Source: an uncultured Clostridia bacterium
Lineage (GTDB): Bacteria > Bacillota > Clostridia > Christensenellales > Pumilibacteraceae
Assembly: GCA_947086925.1 (NCBI GenBank)
Contig: CAMUAL010000001.1
Span: 1-64,000 of the forward strand
Direction: 5' to 3'
DNA: 64,000 nucleotides
Position numbers and translations under genes: made by a program. Positions 33,194-39,606 of this stretch are shown one piece after another. The notes under the pieces were generated by a model, which was given only the letters and a program-made list of their open reading frames with translations, had not been told where the DNA came from and ran no database searches. The number at the start of each line of letters is the position of its first letter. Position 1 is the first letter of the stretch.

Positions 33194-33721
33194 ATGAGTC
33201 ATACGCGGAAAATAACATATTCGGCAGTGGGAGCCGCAATCAGCGCGGTGTGCGTGTGTCTTACGAATTTCGGTTGGCTTAAAGTATCGCTCCTTATGTT
33301 TGCCGCACTGTGCTATTATATAATTTTTATTAAATGTGGTCTGTTTTACGGACTTGCCGATATTGCAATAAGTCTGCTTGTGGCGTTTTTTGCGTTCGGC
33401 ATAACGCCGCTGAGTTCGGCGTTTTTGCTCGATTCACTTATTTTTGCGCCGTTTTCGCTATTGTGCTATATAATAAAAAAACTTTATTATACAAAATGGC
33501 AAACGGCTTTGATTCGTCTTGTTATAATGGCGGCGTTTGCAAACGCGTCGCTTGTGGCGGTATGGTTTACCGCAAAGTGGATTACCACAATCGATATATT
33601 TATGATTGCGTCACGCATAGGGGGATACGCCGTGCTTGCAATGCTGTTTACTTTGTTTGCTTTGATATTCGACTTTCTGTTTAATCAGTTGAGCATACGG
33701 ATAGTAAAACTCATAAAATAA
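33194..33721 (+). CDS. Membrane protein, possibly an ECF-transporter S-component-like protein
   Basis: 175 residues with five or six membrane segments (about 9-27, 34-52, 57-77, 82-100, 112-133 and 141-165). The opening 'KITYSAVGAAISAV' and the spacing of helices recall vitamin-uptake S components or DUF2232-type proteins, but no substrate signature is clear; treat as unassigned. The ATG at 33194 follows ACGAGGCG; an upstream in-frame ATG at 33146 lies inside a dispersed repeat and is rejected. It precedes the rpmG promoter and seems to be alone. Confidence 0.7.
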   Translation: MSHTRKITYSAVGAAISAVCVCLTNFGWLKVSLLMFAALCYYIIFIKCGLFYGLADIAISLLVAFFAFGITPLSSAFLLDSLIFAPFSLLCYIIKKLYYTKWQTALIRLVIMAAFANASLVAVWFTAKWITTIDIFMIASRIGGYAVLAMLFTLFALIFDFLFNQLSIRIVKLIK

Positions 33722-33758
33722 AAACTTTAATCAATTACGGAAAATCCGAAAAAATCGC

Positions 33759-33788
33759 TTGACACCGCTGTGCCGTGTGTGCTAACAT
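33759..33788 (+). promoter_or_regulatory. Promoter of rpmG-secE-nusG
   Basis: TTGACA (33759-33764), 18 bp, TAACAT (33783-33788) preceded by TGC (extended -10). The predicted start is about 33795. Confidence 0.7.
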
Positions 33789-33793
33789 AAATA

Positions 33794-33821
33794 AGCACCG
33801 CAGTATGGGGTGTTATTTTTT
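33794..33821 (+). terminator. Terminator-like hairpin at the start of the rpmG transcript
   Basis: AGCACC (33794-33799) pairs with GGTGTT (33809-33814), then a T-rich run to 33821. It begins at the predicted transcription start, so it would act within the first 28 nt of the RNA. Confidence 0.5.
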
Positions 33822-33851
33822 CTATGCGAACTTATAAAGGAGTAAACATAA

Positions 33852-34013
33852 ATGGCTGCTACTACCAGAACGCGTATAACGCTTGCCTGCACCGAGTGCA
33901 AACAGCGCAATTACGACAATATGAAGAACAAAAAGAACGACCCCGACAGAATCGAGCTTAAAAAATACTGCAAGTTCTGCCAAAAGCACACCGTTCATAA
34001 GGAGACGAAGTAA
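33852..34013 (+). CDS. rpmG: Ribosomal protein L33, zinc form
   Basis: 53 residues, a small large-subunit protein near the E site. Two CxxC pairs (Cys13-Cys16 and Cys40-Cys43) show the zinc-binding version, which many Bacillota replace by a cysteine-free copy when zinc is scarce. The core 'RITLACTECKQRNYDNMKNKKNDPDRIELKKYC' region is typical. AAAGGAG precedes the ATG. It is followed two bases later by secE, the standard rpmG-secE-nusG order. Confidence 0.97.
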   Translation: MAATTRTRITLACTECKQRNYDNMKNKKNDPDRIELKKYCKFCQKHTVHKETK

Positions 34014-34015
34014 CA

Positions 34016-34339
34016 ATGGCGAATGATAAAAATTCGCAAGGCGAAAAGGTAAAAAAGCGCAGTCGCGTTAAAGAAACTTTTGCCGAACTCAAAAAGGTTA
34101 CTTGGCCTACTTTCGGCAAAACCATGAAACAGACGGGAGCCGTTTTGGTGGTAACTCTGTTCTTCTTTGTTATACTTCTTATAATGGATTATCTTCTCGG
34201 CTTGGCGCACAAGGCACTTATAACGGGTATCGGCGACGCGTCCGATGCAACCGCGGCTGTATCGAACTTGCTCGGCGGACTTAAAAGTTACGCTTGCGCA
34301 CTGTTTAACGGCGCGCCCGCTTTGCCTTTACTGATATAG
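34016..34339 (+). CDS. secE: Preprotein translocase subunit SecE
   Basis: 107 residues. SecE clamps the SecY channel. The conserved amphipathic helix and hinge are seen in 'VKETFAELKKVTWPTFGKTMKQT', followed by the single essential membrane helix (about 42-63). Most short SecE proteins end soon after this helix; here a tail of about 40 Ala/Gly-rich residues follows, ending in hydrophobic LPLLI, which is unusual but not unique in Clostridia. Its ribosome binding site, AAGGAGACGAAG, is inside the rpmG gene. secY and secA are elsewhere in the window. Confidence 0.95.
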   Translation: MANDKNSQGEKVKKRSRVKETFAELKKVTWPTFGKTMKQTGAVLVVTLFFFVILLIMDYLLGLAHKALITGIGDASDATAAVSNLLGGLKSYACALFNGAPALPLLI

Positions 34340-34352
34340 GCAGGTGAACACC

Positions 34353-34940
34353 GTGGAAGAAGAACTTACGACTACACCCGAGGTTGCGGATATTCAATCC
34401 GAGTCCGCGCCCGCTCAGCCCGAGCCCAAATGGTATGTGCTTCATACTTACTCGGGTTACGAGAACATGGTGCGCGATAACCTGAAAATGGTTTTCGAAA
34501 AGAACAATATGCTCGACCGTCTTGTTAAAATCACTATTCCTATGGAAGACGTGGTAGAGGAGAAGAACGGTAAGCGCAAAATCGTTCAACGCCGTATGTT
34601 CCCGTGCTACGTACTTATAAAAATGGTTTACGACAATAGCATGTGGCACATGATAACCAACACCCGCGGCGTTACCGGCTTTGTAGGGCCCAAAGGTTAT
34701 CCTTTGCCGCTCACTGCCGACGAAATCAAGCGCATGCACATCGACGACGACACATTGGTTGTCGAAACCGATTATCACGTGGGCGACCGCGTAAAAGTTA
34801 CGCAAGGTCCTTTGGAGGGATTTATGGGCGAAATCGACACAATCGATGCCGCCGCAGGCAAATGCCGCGTAACCGTGAGCATGTTCGGACGCGAAACTCC
34901 CGTGGATTTGGAGCTTAGGCAGATAGAACACGCCGAATAA
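34353..34940 (+). CDS. nusG: Transcription termination/antitermination factor NusG
   Basis: Binds RNA polymerase and couples it to the ribosome through S10 or to Rho. 195 residues from the GTG at 34353, which has CAGG at proper distance; a GTG at 34344 is too close to that site. An acidic N-terminal extension of about 22 residues precedes the NGN domain (WYVLHTYSGYENMVRDNL). A KOW domain at the C-terminus begins 'GDRVKVTQGPLEGFMGEI'. It follows secE by 13 bp. The spacer after it contains a family 2 repeat. Confidence 0.96.
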   Translation: MEEELTTTPEVADIQSESAPAQPEPKWYVLHTYSGYENMVRDNLKMVFEKNNMLDRLVKITIPMEDVVEEKNGKRKIVQRRMFPCYVLIKMVYDNSMWHMITNTRGVTGFVGPKGYPLPLTADEIKRMHIDDDTLVVETDYHVGDRVKVTQGPLEGFMGEIDTIDAAAGKCRVTVSMFGRETPVDLELRQIEHAE

Positions 34941-34988
34941 TTACGGTATTGTATAGTAGCGCGTCTTTCCGCTACGCTTGCCGCGCCC

Positions 34989-35047
34989 GCTCGGTCACGT
35001 ACGCCAATGTACGCTCGCTCGCGTGTGCGCCAACTGTTGCGAAAATC
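34989..35047 (+). repeat. Dispersed repeat, family 2, copy A
   Basis: A 59-bp element, about 83% identical by eye to copy B at 54687-54745, with the last 20 bases identical. It sits in the nusG-rplK spacer. Confidence 0.85.
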
Positions 35048-35160
35048 CGCACCACTCTCCGCCACTTCGGCGGAATTAAAAGAAACAATTCGGGAGAACG
35101 GCAGTGGCTGTTCGGTTGTACCGCGATTGCTATATAAAATAAGCAAGGAGAAACAAAACA

Positions 35161-35586
35161 ATGGCAAAAAAATTGCAAGCAGTAGTAAAGCTTCAACTGC
35201 CCGCCGGCAAGGCGACCCCGGGACCTCCCGTTGGTAGCAGCCTCGGTCCGCACGGCATAAACATTCCGGGCTTTACAAAAGAGTTCAACGAAAAAACGCG
35301 CGGACAAGAGGGACTTATAATCCCCGTTGTAATCAGCATATATGCCGACCGTAGCTTTACGTTTGTGCTTAAAACCCCGCCCGCGGCAGTCCTTATCAAA
35401 AAGGCTTGCGGAATCGAGAGCGGAAGTGCTAAACCCAACAAAGACAAAGTAGCTAAAATCACAAAAGCTCAGCTTACAGAGATAGCTACAACCAAAATGC
35501 CCGACCTTAATGCGGCGTCGCTCGATGCGGCTATAAGCATGATAGCGGGAACGGCGCGCAGTATGGGCGTTACCGTGGTAGACTGA
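35161..35586 (+). CDS. rplK: Ribosomal protein L11
   Basis: 141 residues. L11 with 23S rRNA forms the GTPase-associated centre, the target of thiostrepton and of RelA activation. The proline-rich N-terminal domain (KLQLPAGKATPGPPVG, then LGPHGINIPGF) and the C-terminal rRNA-binding domain (GTARSMGVTV) are complete. AAGGAG precedes the ATG. The 220-bp spacer after nusG includes a family 2 repeat, a TCCGCC/GGCGGA hairpin and a small CGGT/ACCG hairpin; L1 often represses rplK-rplA through such leaders, though the site is not identified here. Confidence 0.98.
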   Translation: MAKKLQAVVKLQLPAGKATPGPPVGSSLGPHGINIPGFTKEFNEKTRGQEGLIIPVVISIYADRSFTFVLKTPPAAVLIKKACGIESGSAKPNKDKVAKITKAQLTEIATTKMPDLNAASLDAAISMIAGTARSMGVTVVD

Positions 35587-35600
35587 GGAGGGTTAGCATA

Positions 35601-36284
35601 ATGAGCGGAAAGAATTACAGAGATAGCGTTAAAGCACTTGATTTATCTAAATTATACGACCCTGCCGATGCAATCAATGCGGTTATAGCCTCGGCAAAAG
35701 CGAAGTTCGACGAAACGGTAGAACTTCACGTGCGCCTCGGCGTAGACCCCCGTCAGGCGGACCAGCAGGTTCGCGGCACGGTTGTACTTCCCAACGGAAC
35801 GGGTAAGTCGGTTAAAGTTTTGGTTATCGCAAAAGGCGACAAAGCCGATATTGCGGTTAAGGCCGGCGCCGATATCGTAGGAGCGGAAGAAATCATTGCA
35901 AAAATTCTCAACGAGAATTACCTTGATTTCGACGTTGTTATAACTTCGCCCGACATGATGGGTCAAATGGGTAGAGTAGCTAAAATCCTCGGTCCCAAAG
36001 GCTTGATGCCTTCGCCTAAGTCCGGAACGGTTACTCCCGACATCGAAAAGGCCATTAAAGAAACCAAAGCAGGTAAGGTTGAATACCGCGTAGACAAAAC
36101 GGCTATTATTCACTGCCCCATAGGCAAAAAGTCGTTCGGTGCGGACAAACTCTTAGAGAACTTCAACGTGCTTATGGAAGCCATTGTAAAGGCTAAGCCC
36201 GCCGCGGCAAAAGGCACTTACATTAAGAGCGTTTACACCGCGTCTACAATGGGTCCCGGCGTAAAGGTTAATTACAGAATTTAA
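35601..36284 (+). CDS. rplA: Ribosomal protein L1
   Basis: 227 residues. L1 forms the mobile stalk that moves deacylated tRNA out of the E site, and in many bacteria also represses its own operon. The domain order is normal: 'VELHVRLGVDPRQADQQVRG' in domain I, the mobile domain II with 'MGRVAKILGPKGLMPSPKSGT', and the C-terminal return to domain I. GAGGAGGG precedes the ATG, 14 bp after rplK. A leader with an L10-type structure separates it from rplJ. Confidence 0.98.
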   Translation: MSGKNYRDSVKALDLSKLYDPADAINAVIASAKAKFDETVELHVRLGVDPRQADQQVRGTVVLPNGTGKSVKVLVIAKGDKADIAVKAGADIVGAEEIIAKILNENYLDFDVVITSPDMMGQMGRVAKILGPKGLMPSPKSGTVTPDIEKAIKETKAGKVEYRVDKTAIIHCPIGKKSFGADKLLENFNVLMEAIVKAKPAAAKGTYIKSVYTASTMGPGVKVNYRI

Positions 36285-36347
36285 TCGCGCGGCAGTTGCG
36301 GATTAAAGCAAAGCAACAATCCAAAAACACAACGCACTCAATTAAAT

Positions 36348-36494
36348 AACCTAAGACAACAAGCGTTTAACAAAACTCAAATGATTGAAAAATCGGCTTG
36401 TCGAGGTGTTTATATCTTTTAATTGCAAAGCACGATTTAAGTGCGGCAAACGTAAAAGACTCTGACGCCTCGTTTAATCGGGGCGTTTGTTTTA
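36348..36494 (+). promoter_or_regulatory. Ribosomal protein L10 leader with attenuator
   Basis: ACCT (36349-36352) pairs with AGGT (36404-36407), and ACAAGC (36359-36364) with GCTTGT (36396-36401). Between them is an asymmetric internal loop containing AAGACA, the layout of the Bacillota L10 leader, where the L10-L12 complex binds its own mRNA. A terminator stem (36465-36472 with 36479-36486) followed by a T-rich run ends the leader 44 nt before rplJ, fitting feedback attenuation. The match is by eye. Confidence 0.65.
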
Positions 36495-36537
36495 TAGCAA
36501 CCACGGTTGCGAAAAATAAAACAGGAGGTAAAAAAGA

Positions 36538-37035
36538 ATGTCAAAAGAAGCAATCGCACAAAAGGCACAGCAGGTAGAAGAAATCGTCGAAAAGGTTAAA
36601 AAAGCCAAAAGCGTAGTGCTTGTCGATTACCGCGGTCTTACCGTTGCGCAAGACACCGAAATGCGCGTAAACATGCGTAAGGCGGGCGTTGATTACAAAG
36701 TGCTTAAAAACCGTCTTGTTCTGCGTGCGTTCAACACTTGCGGATTCGACGGATTCGAGAAGATTCTCGAAGGTCCCACCGCAGTTGCGTTCGGCTACGA
36801 AGACGCGGTAGCTCCCGCAAAAATCGTTTCCGAAACCGTTACGAAAACCAACAACAAGATTGCAATCAAAGGCGGCATAATCGAGGGCAAACAAGCGGAC
36901 GTAAACGAGATTAACGCGCTTGCGAAAATCCCCGCAAAACCCGTTCTTGTCGGACAGTTGCTCGGCATGCTCACCAATCCCATGCGCAGTCTTGCCGTTG
37001 CAATCAGCGAAATCGCAAAAAAGCAGTCGGCTTAA
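36538..37035 (+). CDS. rplJ: Ribosomal protein L10
   Basis: 165 residues. L10 is the base of the stalk that carries L7/L12 dimers and recruits translational GTPases. The globular domain with 'VVLVDYRGLTVAQDTEMR' and 'VLKNRLVLRAF' is followed by the long C-terminal helix that binds L12. AGGAGG precedes the ATG. A 329-bp spacer full of repeats separates it from rplL; in most genomes that gap is a few dozen bases. Confidence 0.97.
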   Translation: MSKEAIAQKAQQVEEIVEKVKKAKSVVLVDYRGLTVAQDTEMRVNMRKAGVDYKVLKNRLVLRAFNTCGFDGFEKILEGPTAVAFGYEDAVAPAKIVSETVTKTNNKIAIKGGIIEGKQADVNEINALAKIPAKPVLVGQLLGMLTNPMRSLAVAISEIAKKQSA

Positions 37036-37078
37036 CCGCATGATTGCGTAAAGGCTGTAAGAGCCACATCCTTTAATT

Positions 37079-37136
37079 CCCGCGCCGAGGGCAGGGGATA
37101 AAAAGGATAATAATTTCCCGCCGAGGGCAGGGGGAA
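37079..37136 (+). repeat. GC-rich direct repeat in the rplJ-rplL spacer
   Basis: CCGAGGGCAGGGG occurs twice (within 37079-37098 and 37118-37136), each flanked by short AT-rich sequence. A related CCCCTGCC stretch lies near 33060 in the opposite sense. Confidence 0.6.
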
Positions 37137-37207
37137 ATGCAACAAAACACCGCGAGAGCGGGAACTCACAATCGGCGCAAACAAATAAAACGGCGTCGGT
37201 GTGAAAT

Positions 37208-37241
37208 TAAAAGTTTTTGAAAGGCTTTTTACAAAAAGCCG
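37208..37241 (+). repeat. Dispersed repeat, family 3, copy A
   Basis: ATTAAAAGTTTTT followed by a GGCTTTTT/AAAAAGCC hairpin with a 2-nt loop. Similar copies lie immediately before adk (54873-54904) and map (55558-55596). Confidence 0.7.
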
Positions 37242-37246
37242 AACCG

Positions 37247-37322
37247 TGTCATTCCGAGCGCAGTCGAGGAATCTTAAAGATTTCTCCGCTAAGTGACTGT
37301 CGTCGCTTAGGTCGAAATGACA
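37247..37322 (+). repeat. Dispersed palindromic repeat, family 1, complete copy
   Basis: A 76-bp imperfect palindrome running from TGTCATTCCGA to TCGAAATGACA, with a central AATCTTTAAGATT-type dyad and an inner CGCTAAG/CTTAGG hairpin. It is the fullest copy in the window and lies 42 bp before rplL. Confidence 0.85.
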
Positions 37323-37364
37323 TGCCGATTATCAAACAAATAAAATAAGGAGTTTTAAAAAATC

Positions 37365-37742
37365 ATGGCAGATTTAAATAAAATGTTAGAAGAAGTTAAG
37401 GGTATGACCGTTGTTGAACTCAACGAGTTCGTTAAAATGCTCGAAGAAGAATTCGGCGTATCGGCAGCCGCTATGGCTGTTGCGGCGCCCGCGGCAGGCG
37501 GAGCGGCGGCAGCTCCCGCAGAGGAAGAAAAGACCGAGTTCAACCTTGCGCTCAAAGAAGTAGGCGCAAACAAGATTGCGGTTATCAAAGTTGTTCGCGA
37601 AATCACCGGCTTGGGACTCAGCGAAGCAAAGGCTTTGGTAGACGGCGCGCCTTCCACCGTAAAGGAAGCTATGCCCAAGGAAGCAGCCGAAGAAGCTCTC
37701 AAAAAGTTGCAGGAAGCAGGCGCAACCGCCGAACTCAAATAA
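37365..37742 (+). CDS. rplL: Ribosomal protein L7/L12
   Basis: 125 residues. Dimers on the L10 stalk contact EF-Tu, EF-G and release factors. The N-terminal dimerisation domain (1-35), an Ala-rich hinge (AAAPAAGGAAAAPAEE region) and the C-terminal domain with 'IKVVREITGLGLSEAKALVDGAP' are standard. AAGGAG precedes the ATG. A terminator follows at 37773. The genes rpoB and rpoC, which normally come next, are absent. Confidence 0.98.
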   Translation: MADLNKMLEEVKGMTVVELNEFVKMLEEEFGVSAAAMAVAAPAAGGAAAAPAEEEKTEFNLALKEVGANKIAVIKVVREITGLGLSEAKALVDGAPSTVKEAMPKEAAEEALKKLQEAGATAELK

Positions 37743-37772
37743 TTTCTTTAATCGGTATAATAAAACAAGAAG

Positions 37773-37805
37773 ACACGCTGTGGATAAACACGGCGTGTTT
37801 TTTGT
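37773..37805 (+). terminator. Terminator after rplL
   Basis: A 10-bp stem (37773-37782 with 37789-37798, one G-U), 6-nt loop and T6-T7. Confidence 0.9.
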
Positions 37806-37838
37806 TGTACAGCATAACCGAAAATCGGTTGTATTTGC

Positions 37839-37866
37839 TTGACAAAAATTCGGGGGGGGGTACACT
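37839..37866 (+). promoter_or_regulatory. Promoter with a G9 tract in its spacer
   Basis: TTGACA (37839-37844), a 16-bp spacer ending in nine G bases (37852-37860), then TACACT (37861-37866). Tract length sets the spacer length, so slippage would change promoter strength. It drives the GtrA-glycosyltransferase gene at 37899. Confidence 0.7.
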
Positions 37867-37898
37867 TGAATAAATAAAGCAAAAGAGGAAGATGGGCT

Positions 37899-39485
37899 GT
37901 GGATAACGGTCGCAAAAAATTCAGAGAAAAACACCCGACCTTATGTGAAATAGCGCGTTTTATCATAGTCGGCGGAATAGCCACGCTTGTAGATATGTTT
38001 GTAATGGGATTGGTGCTTTATGCCTTTAAGCCGAGCCTGTACCCGAAGTTCTATAACATATTTTACGGCGGCGGACAACCGAGCGCTTCGGCAACCGTGG
38101 TGGGAACGGGTAGCGGATTTATATCGGGGCTTATAGTAAATTACGTACTTTCGATATTCTTTGTGTTCGAGCATAAGGGCAAAAGTAAGTCGGCGGTGGG
38201 CTTTTTGGTGTTTACGCTTTTGTCGGCTGTGGGACTTGCCATTCACTTGCTCGGCATGTATCTCGGGTACACCGTACTCGGCATAAACGAGTGGATAGTT
38301 AAAATAGTACTTACGCTTATAGTTCTTGTGTACAATTATGTTTCCAAACGGCTATTGCTGTTTAAAAAATCAAAAGCCGCCGATGCAAAAGCGGATAACG
38401 CGTCTACGGAGAAAACGTCCGAATCGCAAGAAGAACTGTATTTGAGAATAGGCAAGCACGACGACAAAAAAATTAAAATAAGCATTGTAGTGCCTTGTTA
38501 TAACGAAGAAGCTTGCATCGAAAAATATTATAACGCCATGCAAGAAGTTGTGTCCGCTCTCCCCGCCGACTTCGAATACGTATTCGTAGACGACGGCAGT
38601 CGCGACGGTACTCTGCGGTTGATTCGCAAGCTTGCGGAGTCGGACGGCAGAGTGAGATATATCTCGTTTTCGCGTAACTTCGGAAAAGAGGCGGCAATGC
38701 TTGCGGGGCTTAAAGCGGCGAGCGGCGATTTGGTGGGGCTTATGGACGCGGATTTGCAAGACCCGCCCGAAATGCTTAAAGATATGTTCTACGGAATAGC
38801 AGACGAGGGGTACGATTGCGTTTCGTGTCGCAGAACCGACCGCAAGGGCGAAAGTAAAATACGCAGTGCGTTTGCGCGATTGTTTTACAAACTTATAAAC
38901 CGAATGAGCGACGCCGAGATAATGGACGGTGCGCGCGATTACCGCCTTATGTCGCGCAGAATGGTAAACGCCGTTTTGGATTTAACCGAGCGCGAGCGTT
39001 TCAGCAAAGGAATATTCGGCTGGGTGGGATTTAAAACCAAGTGGCTCGAATACAATAATACCGAGCGCGTGGCGGGCACGACAAAGTGGAGCTTTAAAAA
39101 GCTTACCAAATACGCGATAGGCGGAATAGAGGATTTTTCGACCGCACCTCTCAAATTTAACTTTGTAATGTTCGGATTATGTTTTTTTGCGGCGGTATTT
39201 TTTGCCGTGTTCGATATAGCATGGGCATGCACATCGCACAAAGTCGGCATTGTACTCACTTTAATGCCGATACTTTTATTTGTCGCGTCATTGCTGTTTG
39301 CGGGCATAGGGATACTCGGCGAATACGTTAAAAAGATTTTTTACGAGGTAAAGGCGCGGCCCGTTTATTTGGTGCGCGAAACCGAGCAATCGGCAAAAGC
39401 GGCTAAGGCGAACGACAAGCCGAACACAGTCACCCCGCCACCGAGTAATGTCACCCCGAGCGAAGCCGAGGGGTCTATCGAATAA
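37899..39485 (+). CDS. GtrA-glycosyltransferase family 2 fusion protein
   Basis: 528 residues. Residues 15-155 are a GtrA-type domain of four membrane helices, used to flip or handle lipid-linked sugars. Residues 170-430 form a GT2 domain of the dolichol-phosphate-mannose-synthase type: SIVVPCYNEE, FVDDGSRDGT and the metal-binding LMDADLQDPPE, which makes a polyprenyl-phosphate sugar. Two further membrane helices (about 425-475) follow. Most bacteria encode the two functions separately or in the opposite order. The last 18 residues, 'TVTPPPSNVTPSEAEGSIE' type, are encoded by a dispersed repeat. The start is GTG at 37899 after AGAGGAAG. It is probably co-transcribed with yfhO. Confidence 0.93.
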   Translation: MDNGRKKFREKHPTLCEIARFIIVGGIATLVDMFVMGLVLYAFKPSLYPKFYNIFYGGGQPSASATVVGTGSGFISGLIVNYVLSIFFVFEHKGKSKSAVGFLVFTLLSAVGLAIHLLGMYLGYTVLGINEWIVKIVLTLIVLVYNYVSKRLLLFKKSKAADAKADNASTEKTSESQEELYLRIGKHDDKKIKISIVVPCYNEEACIEKYYNAMQEVVSALPADFEYVFVDDGSRDGTLRLIRKLAESDGRVRYISFSRNFGKEAAMLAGLKAASGDLVGLMDADLQDPPEMLKDMFYGIADEGYDCVSCRRTDRKGESKIRSAFARLFYKLINRMSDAEIMDGARDYRLMSRRMVNAVLDLTERERFSKGIFGWVGFKTKWLEYNNTERVAGTTKWSFKKLTKYAIGGIEDFSTAPLKFNFVMFGLCFFAAVFFAVFDIAWACTSHKVGIVLTLMPILLFVASLLFAGIGILGEYVKKIFYEVKARPVYLVRETEQSAKAAKANDKPNTVTPPPSNVTPSEAEGSIE

Positions 39486-39579
39486 GACCTCTCCGCTACG
39501 GTCGAGGTGACAAGGGTGGCATTTACGGTCGAGGTGACAAATCGGCATCATAGTCACCCCGAGCGAAGCCGAGGGGTCT
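39427..39579 (+). repeat. Cluster of family 1 repeats at the 3' end of the GtrA-GT2 gene
   Basis: A degenerate copy near 39428, left arms at 39450-39476 and 39553-39579, a right arm at 39486-39511 and a half-arm near 39525-39539. The first ones lie within the coding sequence and include the approach to the stop codon at 39483-39485. Confidence 0.85.
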
Positions 39580-39606
39580 GTTTAAGAATAATAAAAGGGA
39601 AGAAAA

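Noticed and set aside
39427..39579. Insertion sequence with transposase
   Set aside because: Only short inverted repeats are present; no transposase frame or target-site duplication is visible in the window.
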